Shown: positions 1 to 7,572, counted from the stretch's first letter. The stretch: DNA of 15,016 nt from an uncultured Pseudomonadota bacterium (GCA_902495305.1 CABUWG010000042.1:1-15016), one strand, 5' to 3'. Numbers and translations are program-made. The notes: generated by a model from the letters alone, not told the origin.

Positions 1-176
1 ATACGCAGGTTGCCCTTATTTTTCCTTAATCTTTCTATTTTTCCTTCCAGAAAGTCTATATGATTAGAAAGTTCGGCGCTTGTCAAACCCTGCTCCGTCA
101 TTATCCGGTCTAATTCCTCATTGCAATAAGCCCGAAAATTCTTATACCATTTTTTTCTATATTCTCTTGATAACAT
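1..176 (-). CDS. Partial unknown protein, N-terminal 58 codons, runs off left edge
   Basis: Reading leftward from an ATG at 174-176, the frame is open to the window edge for 58 codons plus two bases, so the gene is truncated by the window. The start is supported by GGAG about nine bases upstream. The visible protein begins MLSREYRKKW and is rich in Lys, Arg, Glu and Tyr. Its end (ELSNHIDFLEGKIERLRKNK) could form an amphipathic helix or short coiled coil. There is no signal peptide or membrane segment. It lies 25 bases downstream of a strong terminator that ends the small-RNA candidate, so it may need its own promoter or read-through from that RNA. I do not recognise the family; function unknown. 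Confidence 0.55.
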   Translation of the reverse strand, partial: MLSREYRKKWYKNFRAYCNEELDRIMTEQGLTSAELSNHIDFLEGKIERLRKNKGNLR

Positions 177-200
177 TTCTTTTTAGCTCCATAATTTTGT

Positions 201-231
201 TAAAACAAAACCACCTTAGAAACTAAGGTGG
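201..231 (-). terminator. Intrinsic terminator of the small-RNA candidate
   Basis: A perfect 9-bp stem (211-219 with 223-231, three-base loop) is followed on the minus strand by TTTTGTTTT at 210-202. This is a textbook Rho-independent terminator for leftward transcription. It lies just upstream of the partial gene at 1-176, so it could also act as an attenuator for that gene. Confidence 0.85.
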
Positions 232-360
232 TGGAGCCGAAAAACTGCACTAATACAGTTGCGCTGATTCGTCCGCAAAGCGGCTTATTTCACGCACCCC
301 ACCTCATGGTGGATAAATTAGTGAGATGTTTTCGACACCACAGTCCGCCTCCGGACTGCA
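202..360 (-). ncRNA. Candidate structured small RNA, about 160 nt, family not identified
   Basis: The stretch has no credible reading frame but is densely self-complementary. Read leftward there is a 7-bp 5' hairpin (358-352 with 347-341, GAGG loop). A long closing helix joins 340-328 with 245-232, with one mismatch and one bulge. It is extended by a perfect 7-bp helix (323-317 with 254-248). Inside are two hairpins, CCACC/GGTGG at 312-308 and 303-299, and CCGC/GCGG at 283-280 and 276-273. A strong terminator follows at once, and a promoter (TTGCAA, 16 bp, TATTAT) sits correctly upstream. This layout of promoter, 5' hairpin, long irregular rod and terminator fits a stable independent RNA. The length and rod shape recall 6S RNA, but I cannot match 6S signature bases, so no name is given. 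It could instead be a leader of the gene at 1-176. Confidence 0.55.
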
Positions 361-366
361 AGCGTT

Positions 367-394
367 ATAATAAATGAATCTGTGACTTTTGCAA
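367..394 (-). promoter_or_regulatory. Sigma70-type promoter for the small-RNA candidate
   Basis: On the minus strand TTGCAA (394-389) and TATTAT (372-367) are separated by 16 bp, placing the start of transcription near 358-361, exactly where the 5' hairpin begins. An imperfect hairpin at 395-421 abuts the -35 box and separates it from the upstream gene. That hairpin has no U-run, so it is not called a terminator. Confidence 0.5.
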
Positions 395-428
395 GCGGAT
401 TTTTCGGGAAGAGAAGTCCGCCCTTCCC

Positions 429-854
429 TTAATCCTTAAACTGTTGAGCAAAAGCAAATTTATCTATGCCGTTGATGGTTTTGACGTTGTCATTTTCCAG
501 CAAGCCTGGGAGTTCCTGCTGACGGAAGACGCTGCGTTTATCTGCCTTATTGACAAAGGCGGTAACATTGCCGCTCGCTGCCGCAATCAGCCTTTTGCTG
601 GCCAGTTTCCAGACATCGACAATTTGTTCTTTCGGCAAAACGTCTTCCAGCATCCCCAAAGCGATCAGCTTTTTGCCGCAAGGGGTCTGGTCTATCATCA
701 TTGCCTCGGGATTTTTTTGCAAATAAGCAAAGGCCTTGTCTTTGTTTTCGGTTGTCGGCAGGTAACTTATGCTATACAGTACCAGAGAATCCGGCGGCGT
801 TGAAACATCATCCGCGGCCGCCGCCTGCATTGCCTGTTCATACAGCTTTTGCAT
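429..854 (-). CDS. Unknown protein translationally coupled to clpB
   Basis: A 141-aa product is read from an ATG at 852-854 that overlaps the clpB stop codon by 17 bases, with an AAGAGAAG stretch just upstream. The frame is open further, to a GTG at 923, but that start lies deep within clpB and is less likely. ATG 830 just past the clpB stop has a weaker ribosome site. The protein is soluble, with an Ala-rich N-terminus, then a region containing LVLYSISYL and MIDQTPCGKKLIALGML. The C-terminal part includes DVWKLASKRLIAAASGNVTAF and SVFRQQELPGLL. There is no signal peptide, membrane helix or nucleotide-binding motif. The gene should be transcribed with clpB from the heat-shock-like promoter, which hints at a stress-linked role, but that is inference only. 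I do not recognise the family. Confidence 0.75.
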   Translation of the reverse strand: MQKLYEQAMQAAAADDVSTPPDSLVLYSISYLPTTENKDKAFAYLQKNPEAMMIDQTPCGKKLIALGMLEDVLPKEQIVDVWKLASKRLIAAASGNVTAFVNKADKRSVFRQQELPGLLENDNVKTINGIDKFAFAQQFKD

Positions 855-3441
855 TGCTTCTCTTATCTCTGACAATATCAAGTTCTCCGTTGGCGACAAT
901 GATATTTGCGGTATCATTTTCACCGATTTCGCCGTTCAAAATCTTTAAGGCCAGTTTGTTTTCAATCTGGTTTTTCAGCAGACGTTTGAGCGGGCGGGCA
1001 CCGTAAACCGGATCGTAGCCGTTGTTGACAATCCAGACAAAGGCGGCCTCGTTGACATGGAGTTTGATGTTCTTTTCCGCCAGCCGTTTTTCAATATTCT
1101 TAATCTGAATTTCGGCAATATCCTTGATATTGTTTTTATCCAGTTTATGAAAAATGGTTATCTCGTCAATACGGTTGATAAATTCCGGACGGAACGAGCC
1201 TTTGACAATATCCATTACCTGCGCCTTTATCTTGCGGGGATCATCAGCGCCGGTCGCATTGGACAATATCTCCGACCCCAGATTGGAGGTCATGATGATA
1301 ATGGTATTTTTGAAGTCCACCGTCCGGCCTTTTCCGTCGGTCAGGCGTCCGTCATCCAACACCTGCAGCAAGACGTTAAAGATGTCGGGATGCGCTTTTT
1401 CAATCTCGTCAAACAAAATCACCTGATACGGACGACGGCGGACAGCCTCGGTCAAAACGCCGCCCTCTTCATAGCCGACATAGCCCGGAGGCGAGCCGAT
1501 CAAACGGGACACGGCGTGTTTTTCCATATATTCGGACATGTCAATCCGAATCATGGCTGTTTCATCATTAAACAAAAATTCTGCCAGCGCTTTGCTGAGT
1601 TCGGTCTTGCCGACGCCGGTCGGTCCCAGAAACAAAAATGACCCTATCGGCTGGCGGGAATCGCTGATACCGGCGCGGGAACGGCGGACGGCATTGGCAA
1701 CGGCGGCAATGGCTTCTTTCTGGCCGACAACGCGTTTGCCCAAAAATTCTTCCATATGCAGCAGTTTTTCTTTTTCGCCTTCCAGCATTTTATCAACCGG
1801 AATGCCTGTCCATTTGGAAACAACCGCTGCAATATTTTCATCGGTCACAACTTCGCTGAAGCCGCTTTTCTTATGCTGGGAGAGTTCTTCCGCCGCCTTG
1901 ATTTTGCTTTCCAGTTCCGGAATCAGGCCATATTGCAGCTCGCCGGCTTTTTCGTACTGACCGTTGCGTTTGGCAATTTCGACCTCGATTTTGGCCTTAT
2001 CCAGTTTGTCTTTCAAACCGGTCAAATCAGCCAGAACCTGCTTTTCGGACTTCCATTTTTCTTCCAGCGCCTTAGCCTTGGATTCAAGACCGGAGATTTC
2101 ATAACCAATCAGTTCCAGACGCTGTTTTGATTTTTCGTCGTCCTCTTTTTTTAAGGCTTCGCGTTCAATTTTGAGCTGCAAAATTTTGCGGTCAAGTTCA
2201 TCGAGCTCTTCCGGTTTGGAATCGATTGTCATTCTTAACGAGCTGGCGGCCTCATCCATCAGGTCAATGGCTTTATCCGGCAAAAAGCGGTCGGTAATAT
2301 AGCGATTGGACAAGGTGGCCGCAGCCAGCAGGGCGGAATCGGATATCCGCACGCCGTGGTGGAGCTCAAACTTCTCCTTAATTCCGCGCAGAATCGAAAT
2401 GGTTTCTTCAACTGTCGGCTCACCGATAAACACCGGTTGGAAACGACGAGCCAGCGCGGCGTCTTTTTCAATGTATTTTTTATATTCGTTTAAGGTCGTG
2501 GCTCCGAGGCAATGCAGTTCACCCCGCGCCAAAGCCGGCTTCAGAAGATTGGATGCGTCCATAGAGCCTTCGCTTGCGCCGGCACCGACAATCGTATGCA
2601 TCTCATCAATAAACAAAATGGTACTGCCGTTAGAAGCCTCGACGTCTTTCAAAACCGCCTTGAGCCTTTCCTCAAACTCGCCGCGGAATTTGGCGCCGGC
2701 AATCAGTGCCCCCATATCCAGAGCCAACAGCTTTTTATCGCGCAGGCTTTCCGGCACGTCATTGTTGACAATCCTAATGGCCAGCCCTTCAACAATGGCG
2801 GTTTTGCCGACGCCCGGTTCGCCAATCAGCACCGGATTGTTTTTGGTGCGGCGGGACAAGACCTGAATCGTGCGGCGGATTTCGTGCTCACGGCCGATGA
2901 CAGGATCCAGCTTGCCTTCTTTGGCACGCGCCGTGATGTCAACGGCATATTTTTTCAAAGCCTCAAAATTATCCTCGGCACTTTCGGAATCGGCCAGACG
3001 CCCTTTGCGGTATTCGTTTATGGCATTATTCAGTTTAACGGCCTCGACACCGCTTTCCTGCAAAATCTTCTGGGCTTCGGTTCCGTTACTCATGGCAATG
3101 GCCTGCAAAATCCGCTCAACCGTCACATATTTGTCGTTGGCTTTATCGGCCAGCTTTTCAGCCTCCAGCATGACGCGGGTGAATTCCTGCGACATCAGGC
3201 TTTGAGTGCCTTGTCCACTGACTTCAGGCATTTTATTTAAGGCTTCTTCCAGTTTCTGGCGGATTTGAATGATGCTGCCGCCGGATTTTAGTATCAAATC
3301 CAGCACGGTTCCGTCTTTTAAGTCTATCAGGACCTGCAAAAGATGTTCCGGCGTGATATACTGGTGATGCCGTTTGGCTGCCAGATTGATGACATCCTGC
3401 ACGACTTCTTTTGATTTGTTGGTTAACTTTTCATAATCCAT
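838..3441 (-). CDS. clpB: ATP-dependent disaggregase ClpB
   Basis: Cytoplasmic Hsp100 chaperone that threads aggregated proteins through a hexameric ring, working with DnaK/DnaJ/GrpE. The 867-aa product has normal ClpB length. It shows an N-terminal Clp repeat domain (about 1-145), a first AAA+ domain with Walker A GEPGVGKT (207-214) and Walker B ILFIDE (275-280), and a long charged coiled-coil middle domain (about 405-525) that distinguishes ClpB from ClpA. The second AAA+ domain has Walker A GPTGVGKT (606-613) and Walker B VILFDE (674-679), followed by the C-terminal D2 small domain. No IGF/IGL-type ClpP loop was noticed, as expected for ClpB. The ATG at 3439-3441 is chosen because AGGAAGG lies about eight bases upstream; the in-frame GTG at 3450 would be too close to it. 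The next gene overlaps its stop codon. A putative RpoH promoter lies directly upstream. Confidence 0.98.
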   Translation of the reverse strand: MDYEKLTNKSKEVVQDVINLAAKRHHQYITPEHLLQVLIDLKDGTVLDLILKSGGSIIQIRQKLEEALNKMPEVSGQGTQSLMSQEFTRVMLEAEKLADKANDKYVTVERILQAIAMSNGTEAQKILQESGVEAVKLNNAINEYRKGRLADSESAEDNFEALKKYAVDITARAKEGKLDPVIGREHEIRRTIQVLSRRTKNNPVLIGEPGVGKTAIVEGLAIRIVNNDVPESLRDKKLLALDMGALIAGAKFRGEFEERLKAVLKDVEASNGSTILFIDEMHTIVGAGASEGSMDASNLLKPALARGELHCLGATTLNEYKKYIEKDAALARRFQPVFIGEPTVEETISILRGIKEKFELHHGVRISDSALLAAATLSNRYITDRFLPDKAIDLMDEAASSLRMTIDSKPEELDELDRKILQLKIEREALKKEDDEKSKQRLELIGYEISGLESKAKALEEKWKSEKQVLADLTGLKDKLDKAKIEVEIAKRNGQYEKAGELQYGLIPELESKIKAAEELSQHKKSGFSEVVTDENIAAVVSKWTGIPVDKMLEGEKEKLLHMEEFLGKRVVGQKEAIAAVANAVRRSRAGISDSRQPIGSFLFLGPTGVGKTELSKALAEFLFNDETAMIRIDMSEYMEKHAVSRLIGSPPGYVGYEEGGVLTEAVRRRPYQVILFDEIEKAHPDIFNVLLQVLDDGRLTDGKGRTVDFKNTIIIMTSNLGSEILSNATGADDPRKIKAQVMDIVKGSFRPEFINRIDEITIFHKLDKNNIKDIAEIQIKNIEKRLAEKNIKLHVNEAAFVWIVNNGYDPVYGARPLKRLLKNQIENKLALKILNGEIGENDTANIIVANGELDIVRDKRSNAKAV

Positions 3442-3474
3442 GTTTAACACCTTCCTTTACATTGCTTAATAATT

Positions 3475-3504
3475 ATATAGGAAGGGGACAGGCGATAAAT
3501 CAAG
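3475..3504 (-). promoter_or_regulatory. Putative RpoH (sigma32) heat-shock promoter of clpB
   Basis: On the minus strand CTTGAT (3504-3499) is followed after 17 bp by CCTATAT (3481-3475), about 33 bases before the clpB ATG. This resembles the heat-shock promoter form described for alphaproteobacteria (CTTG-rich -35 and CYTATNT-like -10). clpB is a standard RpoH target. The same bases could also be read as a weak sigma70 promoter (TTGATT, 18 bp, TATATA). Confidence 0.5.
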
Positions 3505-3512
3505 CTTTGCAA

Positions 3513-4661
3513 TTATTTTTCGGGATTTAATTTAATCAGCGTAATTTCGGCCGGTGCCAGAATCCGCATGGCCGGTCCCCAATAGCCGGCACCGCGTGAG
3601 ACATAAATATCCATATCGTCTTTTTTATAATGTCCGGCCAGATATTTGTTGCTGTGTTTGACCAGAAAATGAAACGGAAAAATCTGTCCGCCGTGGGTAT
3701 GTCCCGACAATTGCAGGTCAAATTTATGATCCTGCAAATCTATTTTCGGACTGTGTGAAAGCAAAATTTTGTAATCGTCTTTTTCTGCGCCTTTTTGCGC
3801 GGCCTTAAAATTAAACTTGAAAAATTCGCTGAACATCGCAATGCCGGCATCGGGAATCCCCGAGATAAAGATATTGTGTTTATCCAGCCTTTTGCCTTTG
3901 TTAATCAGCGGGTTCAGGCCAAGTTTGTCAAACTTCATAAACCACGCCGGAATGCCGGAATAGAGTTCATGATTGCCCAGCACCGAATATACGCCTTCCG
4001 GCGCTTTAATCTTTTTCAGCAGGTTGACCTGAGATTCAATATTTATCATGCGGTCGTCAATAATATCACCGACCAGAACAACGGCGTCCGGCTTGAGCCC
4101 GTTTACTTTGTCAATAATTTCCCGTAAGCGCTCTTGCGAAGTGGTGCGGTTGATATGAAGATCGCTCAGAAAAACGATTTTTGCCGGCTGGGAAATTTTG
4201 GGACTGCTCAGGCTGAGTTCCGTTATTTTTGGAAGTTTGACCGCCTGCCATACGCCGTAAAAAGAAATCAGCAGCGACAAGCCGAGAACAACCATATTGC
4301 TCAGCGCCAGAGAATGCGGATTTTTGGGATCAAGATATTCCGGCGTATGACCCGAAAGTCTGGCAATGCCATGAGCGGCAAACCAGATTACATCCCTTAA
4401 CATCAACAGGCTGAAGATGATAAAAGCCAGCCCGAAAAGGTAATACATCAGGTTGCTGAAAACGGCATAGACATCCGGATTTTCAATCAGGCGGCCGCGA
4501 CGGACAAGCCCCAGAATGACCGGTGTGAACCAAGCGGCAAAAACAAGCATGACGGCCGGTATTTTCAGCCACAAACTGAAGTTGTTGTAACCTAACAATA
4601 TCTTAGCCGTGATGGCGGCACAGGAAAACCCGACGATGAATGCGGCAACAACAAATGACAA
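3513..4661 (-). CDS. Membrane-anchored calcineurin-like metallophosphoesterase
   Basis: The 382-aa protein has about four hydrophobic N-terminal segments (roughly 1-23, 33-52, 70-88 and 118-138). A soluble metallophosphoesterase domain starts near residue 160. All the two-metal motifs are visible: SDLHI (Asp167, His169), GDIID (Asp199), GNHE (229-232), LSHSP (His303) and SGHTHGG (His321, His323). Members of this YaeI/YkuE-like group hydrolyse phosphoesters, in some cases lipid-linked such as UDP-diacylglucosamine; the substrate here is not evident. It starts with TTG (4659-4661), preceded by GGAG nine bases upstream. No ATG would keep the first membrane segment, so TTG is well supported. It follows the DUF4167 gene by 22 bases and is probably co-transcribed with it. 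Confidence 0.9.
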   Translation of the reverse strand: MSFVVAAFIVGFSCAAITAKILLGYNNFSLWLKIPAVMLVFAAWFTPVILGLVRRGRLIENPDVYAVFSNLMYYLFGLAFIIFSLLMLRDVIWFAAHGIARLSGHTPEYLDPKNPHSLALSNMVVLGLSLLISFYGVWQAVKLPKITELSLSSPKISQPAKIVFLSDLHINRTTSQERLREIIDKVNGLKPDAVVLVGDIIDDRMINIESQVNLLKKIKAPEGVYSVLGNHELYSGIPAWFMKFDKLGLNPLINKGKRLDKHNIFISGIPDAGIAMFSEFFKFNFKAAQKGAEKDDYKILLSHSPKIDLQDHKFDLQLSGHTHGGQIFPFHFLVKHSNKYLAGHYKKDDMDIYVSRGAGYWGPAMRILAPAEITLIKLNPEK

Positions 4662-4683
4662 CAGTTTTTTCTCCTAAAAGGAA

Positions 4684-5301
4684 TCAGACGGCCAAATCTT
4701 TTTTGCGGACGTATTTACGGCGCGGCGCAGCTTCGGCGGCAGCTTCAATAACTTCCGAGCCGGCATTTTCCGGACTGATTTCAATTACCGTAAATGATTT
4801 TTTGGCAACTGCAGGCGCTTCGGCATCCGTTTTGTTTTCAACGGCCGGAAGGGCGGCAAACATATCGACCACATTTCCGCCGAGTTCGATATCGTCCGCC
4901 GGATTGATGACCTCATCAGAGGAATCAAACAAGTCAACCTGAGCGTCTTCGTCATTGTCAATGGCACTGCTCAAGATGTCAAGGCCGGAAGAATCTTCTG
5001 CGGTTTCGGCTTCATTGTCAAAACGCGTATTATTGGTGCGCTGAAAATTGTTTTGGTTTCTTTTCTCATTAATATCGGTAACGATTTTGCGGTAATGTTC
5101 GGCATACTGGCGGAAAATTTCGGCATTGACATAGTCGTTGTTGCTATGTGCTTCTTTGGCCAGTTCATTGTATTTTTTTATCAGATCCAGAGCCGTGCCG
5201 CTGATTTTTCCGGCAATGCTACAGCTGTCAAATTTATAATTGAGGGAATAAATCTGATTATTGTTATTACGATATTTATTGTTATTTTTTTTCATATACA
5301 T
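4684..5301 (-). CDS. DUF4167 domain protein
   Basis: A 205-aa protein. Residues about 20-80 match the DUF4167 pattern: an Asn/Lys-rich start, then KISGTALDLIKKYNELAKEA, an acquired-at-a-distance Asn/Asp segment and EIFRQYAEHYRKIV. The rest is acidic, low in complexity and likely disordered, ending in the basic tail RRKYVRKKDLAV. The family is characteristic of Alphaproteobacteria and is often found beside prmC and clpB, as here. Its biochemical role is unknown; the basic ends suggest nucleic-acid binding, which is inference. Two starts (5301 and the ATG six bases further on) are both preceded by only weak ribosome sites. The first is given. The gene is followed closely by the metallophosphoesterase. 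Confidence 0.85.
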   Translation of the reverse strand: MYMKKNNNKYRNNNNQIYSLNYKFDSCSIAGKISGTALDLIKKYNELAKEAHSNNDYVNAEIFRQYAEHYRKIVTDINEKRNQNNFQRTNNTRFDNEAETAEDSSGLDILSSAIDNDEDAQVDLFDSSDEVINPADDIELGGNVVDMFAALPAVENKTDAEAPAVAKKSFTVIEISPENAGSEVIEAAAEAAPRRKYVRKKDLAV

Positions 5302-5471
5302 TTACCACACAAAGTTAATTATCAGAAAATTCTTCTTTATTGCGAATTTATCTAAACAAGTATTAATATCAATGTCATTTTTCTTGAGAAAAATAAGGCG
5401 CAAAACAAACAAATAAAAGCACCAACACCGTGGATAATACAGATATTTTTTTTAATTGCAAATATTTTTTC

Positions 5472-6329
5472 TCAATTATGCAAAATAACGCAACGCGGAA
5501 TCGAATTCAGATCATTGCGTATGTGCTCCAGAACAAAACCTTTATCTTCAAAAACAGAGGCAATGTCCCGAGCCTGCCCGATACCGGCTTCCAACAGAAT
5601 ATAAGCACCGGGTTTTAAAATTAAAGGGGCTATTTCTGCCAGACGGCGATAATCCCGCAATCCGTCTTTGCCGCCGTCCAATGCCAAAAGCGGATCATGC
5701 ACGCGGACTTCTTCATCCAGACCGGCAATATCGGCACTCGGAATATAAGGCGGGTTTGACACCATCAGGTCAAATTTTTGCCCGAGGCGGCGCGCAATAT
5801 CTTCATCAAACCAGCCGGCGTTTATAAAAGCGGCACGCTCCGACAGCCCCAAATTTTGCGCATTGCAGGCAGCGACCTCTAAGGCCGCGGCCGAGATGTC
5901 AACGCCGGTGCCGGCCATTTCCGGCACATCGCCCAGCACCGAAAGCAGAATACAGCCGGAACCTGTTCCGAAGTCAACTATTGTCCGCAGATTTTTTTGT
6001 TTGGCCAGACTAACGGCCGCCTCAACCAAAATTTCCGTATCCGGCCGCGGCGACAAAACATTTTCATTAACGACAAAATCATATTTATAAAAACCTTTGC
6101 GCCCGAGTATTTTGCACAAAGGACAATGCCGTAAACGCCGGGCAAGCATATCTTCCAAGCGCCGGTGCTGTTCCGGACTTATGTCCGCGGCAGACGGAAG
6201 CGGCTGATCTTCAGCCAGCTGCAATGCCTCCGCCAGCAGCAAACGCGCCTCCAGACGCGGTGAGGGAATCCGTGCCGCTATCAGGCGAGACAAGACGGTA
6301 TCAAAAGTTTCACTCATGCTGCAAGGCAT
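5472..6329 (-). CDS. prmC: Peptide chain release factor N5-glutamine methyltransferase
   Basis: PrmC (HemK) methylates the glutamine of the GGQ motif in release factors RF1 and RF2 using S-adenosylmethionine, which speeds translation termination. The 285-aa product has the usual length. It has a helical N-terminal domain that docks on the release factor (about 1-75), RPDTE (95-99), SAM-binding motif I VDFGTGSG (118-125) and the catalytic NPPYI signature (192-196). prfA, the usual upstream partner in alphaproteobacteria, is absent; a 67-aa unknown and rpoH take its place. ATG 6329 lies 16 bases after the preceding stop; an in-frame ATG four codons later is an alternative start. No clear terminator follows: the 170 nt before the next gene (5302-5471) are AT-rich, with no hairpin plus U-run that I can support. 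Confidence 0.96.
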   Translation of the reverse strand: MPCSMSETFDTVLSRLIAARIPSPRLEARLLLAEALQLAEDQPLPSAADISPEQHRRLEDMLARRLRHCPLCKILGRKGFYKYDFVVNENVLSPRPDTEILVEAAVSLAKQKNLRTIVDFGTGSGCILLSVLGDVPEMAGTGVDISAAALEVAACNAQNLGLSERAAFINAGWFDEDIARRLGQKFDLMVSNPPYIPSADIAGLDEEVRVHDPLLALDGGKDGLRDYRRLAEIAPLILKPGAYILLEAGIGQARDIASVFEDKGFVLEHIRNDLNSIPRCVILHN

Positions 6330-6345
6330 ATAAAGTCCGTTACCT

Positions 6346-6549
6346 CTAAATTATTTTTTGCTTAAAATCTACTGTTACGGCCGTATCGACAATACCGGAT
6401 TTGAGTTTTTGGGCTTTGATTGCAGACAAACGTTCAGACATCCGCTCTTCAAAAGCTTTCCAACAGAAAACCGAAGACGTTTCTTCATCGTAGTAACAGT
6501 CTATTTTCGGGCGGCCAAGCCCTTTGTCGGCATTTGAAAAATCAGCCAT
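6346..6549 (-). CDS. Small unknown protein between rpoH and prmC (67 aa)
   Basis: The ATG at 6547-6549 follows GGGTGA by about five bases. An in-frame GTG nine bases earlier is a poorer choice because it overlaps that site. The protein begins MADFSNADKGLGRPKIDCYY and contains a Tyr/Asp/Glu segment (CYYDEETSSVFCWKAFEERM) with two cysteines. A basic helix and a short hydrophobic tail follow. There is no signal peptide or membrane segment. It lies 33 bases after the rpoH stop and 16 bases before prmC, so it is almost certainly in that operon. The codon pattern resembles its neighbours. Family not recognised, function unknown. Confidence 0.7.
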   Translation of the reverse strand: MADFSNADKGLGRPKIDCYYDEETSSVFCWKAFEERMSERLSAIKAQKLKSGIVDTAVTVDFKQKII

Positions 6550-6582
6550 ATCTTTCACCCAATGTGATAAAATTATAAAAAA

Positions 6583-7488
6583 TCAGGCGGCGTCGTTAAG
6601 TCCGGCCATTTGCTCACGCACCAGAGCAGACAAGCGTTCAAAAGCTTTTTTCTCAATTTGGCGGATGCGCTCGCGGCTGACACCGAGTTTGGTTCCGAGT
6701 TCTTCCAAAGTCTGCGGGTTTTCTCTCAGCATTCTTGCCTTTATGACCTCTTGCTCCCGTTCCGTCAACTGTGACAGGCAGCTGCGGAGAATCCGGTTCC
6801 GCTGGTTTTGTTCCTGACGGCGGGAAAGGCGCTCTTCTATATTTTGGCGGGAATCGACCAACAGATCTATTTTTTCATTATCATCTTCGTCCGAAACAGA
6901 GACGTTCAGAGATTTGTCTCCGCTCATACGCCGGTTCATCTCAACGACATCGGCTTCATCGACAACCAGTTCATCGGCGATTTTCTTCACCGCATCCGGC
7001 GCAAGTTCACGGTTGTCATAAATACCAAGACGGGATTTCAGGCGGCTCAGATTGTAAAAAAGCTTTTTCTGGGCAGCCTTGGTTCCGATTTTGACCAAAG
7101 ACCACGACCGCAGGATATAGTCATTGATTGCAGCACGAATCCACCAGACGGCATAAGTCGCCAGACGGACTTTTTTATCAAGGTCAAATTTTTTGACCGC
7201 CTGCATCAGGCCAATGTTGGCTTCTGAAATAATATCGCCCATCGGCAGGCCGTAACGGCGGTATGACAAAGCGACCTTGGCGGCCAGACGGAGATGCGAC
7301 GTTACCAGACGCTGCGCGGCCGACAAATCGCCGTTCTGCTGAAAGGACGTGACCAGATCAAGTTCTTCTTTGTCTGTCAATATCGGAAATTTTTTGATTT
7401 TTTCAAAATACGAAAACAAGCTGTTGCCGTCAATGACTGCCGGTAAATTGTTTGAACTTCTTAAAATCAATTCTGATGAAGTACTCAT
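6583..7488 (-). CDS. rpoH: Heat-shock sigma factor RpoH (sigma32)
   Basis: Alternative sigma factor that directs RNA polymerase to heat-shock promoters. The 301-aa product shows sigma region 1.2 (about 20-50) and the full region 2 (about 60-130), including the WWIRAAINDYILRSWSLVKIG segment typical of RpoH. The RpoH-box-like QKKLFYNLS (140-148) is contacted by core polymerase and is implicated in turnover control. Region 4 ends with the helix-turn-helix TLEELGTKLGVSRERIRQIE (260-279). The ATG at 7486-7488 is preferred because AGAGG lies nine bases upstream; the in-frame TTG at 7497 lacks this spacing. It is followed by the 67-aa gene and prmC. Two candidate promoters lie upstream, one of them RpoH-like. 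Confidence 0.97.
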   Translation of the reverse strand: MSTSSELILRSSNNLPAVIDGNSLFSYFEKIKKFPILTDKEELDLVTSFQQNGDLSAAQRLVTSHLRLAAKVALSYRRYGLPMGDIISEANIGLMQAVKKFDLDKKVRLATYAVWWIRAAINDYILRSWSLVKIGTKAAQKKLFYNLSRLKSRLGIYDNRELAPDAVKKIADELVVDEADVVEMNRRMSGDKSLNVSVSDEDDNEKIDLLVDSRQNIEERLSRRQEQNQRNRILRSCLSQLTEREQEVIKARMLRENPQTLEELGTKLGVSRERIRQIEKKAFERLSALVREQMAGLNDAA

Positions 7489-7527
7489 TAAACCCAACCT
7501 CTTTTCATATAAATCGTATGGACACTA

Positions 7528-7556
7528 ATTTAGGCATCACTTATCTAAATTTCAAC
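7528..7556 (-). promoter_or_regulatory. Possible RpoH-like proximal promoter of rpoH
   Basis: On the minus strand GTTGAA (7556-7551) is separated by 16 bp from CCTAAAT (7534-7528). This is similar in form to the clpB promoter candidate, so RpoH may drive its own gene. Read as sigma70 it is TTGAAA, 17 bp, TAAATT, which is also acceptable, so the sigma assignment is uncertain. Confidence 0.35.
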
Positions 7557-7572
7557 ATCCATCGGGAAAGAA

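Noticed and set aside
226..245. GGCTCCACCA-like string on the minus strand, resembling a tmRNA 3' end
   Set aside because: No T-arm (GGTTCGAATCC-like) lies directly upstream, no 5' acceptor partner is found and no proteolysis-tag reading frame with an Ala-Ala end is present. The bases are better explained by the long helix and the terminator stem.
395..421. Hairpin between the clpB-linked gene and the small-RNA promoter, as a terminator
   Set aside because: The stem has two mismatches and no U-run follows in either direction.
2512..3240. Long plus-strand open frame (242 codons) inside clpB
   Set aside because: It is antisense to a highly conserved ClpB region, has no ribosome site and no recognisable protein features; it is a shadow of clpB codon bias.
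5302..5471. Promoter or terminator in the AT-rich gap between prmC and the DUF4167 gene
   Set aside because: Candidate -35/-10 pairs matched only about half of consensus, and no hairpin plus U-run was found, so nothing is claimed.
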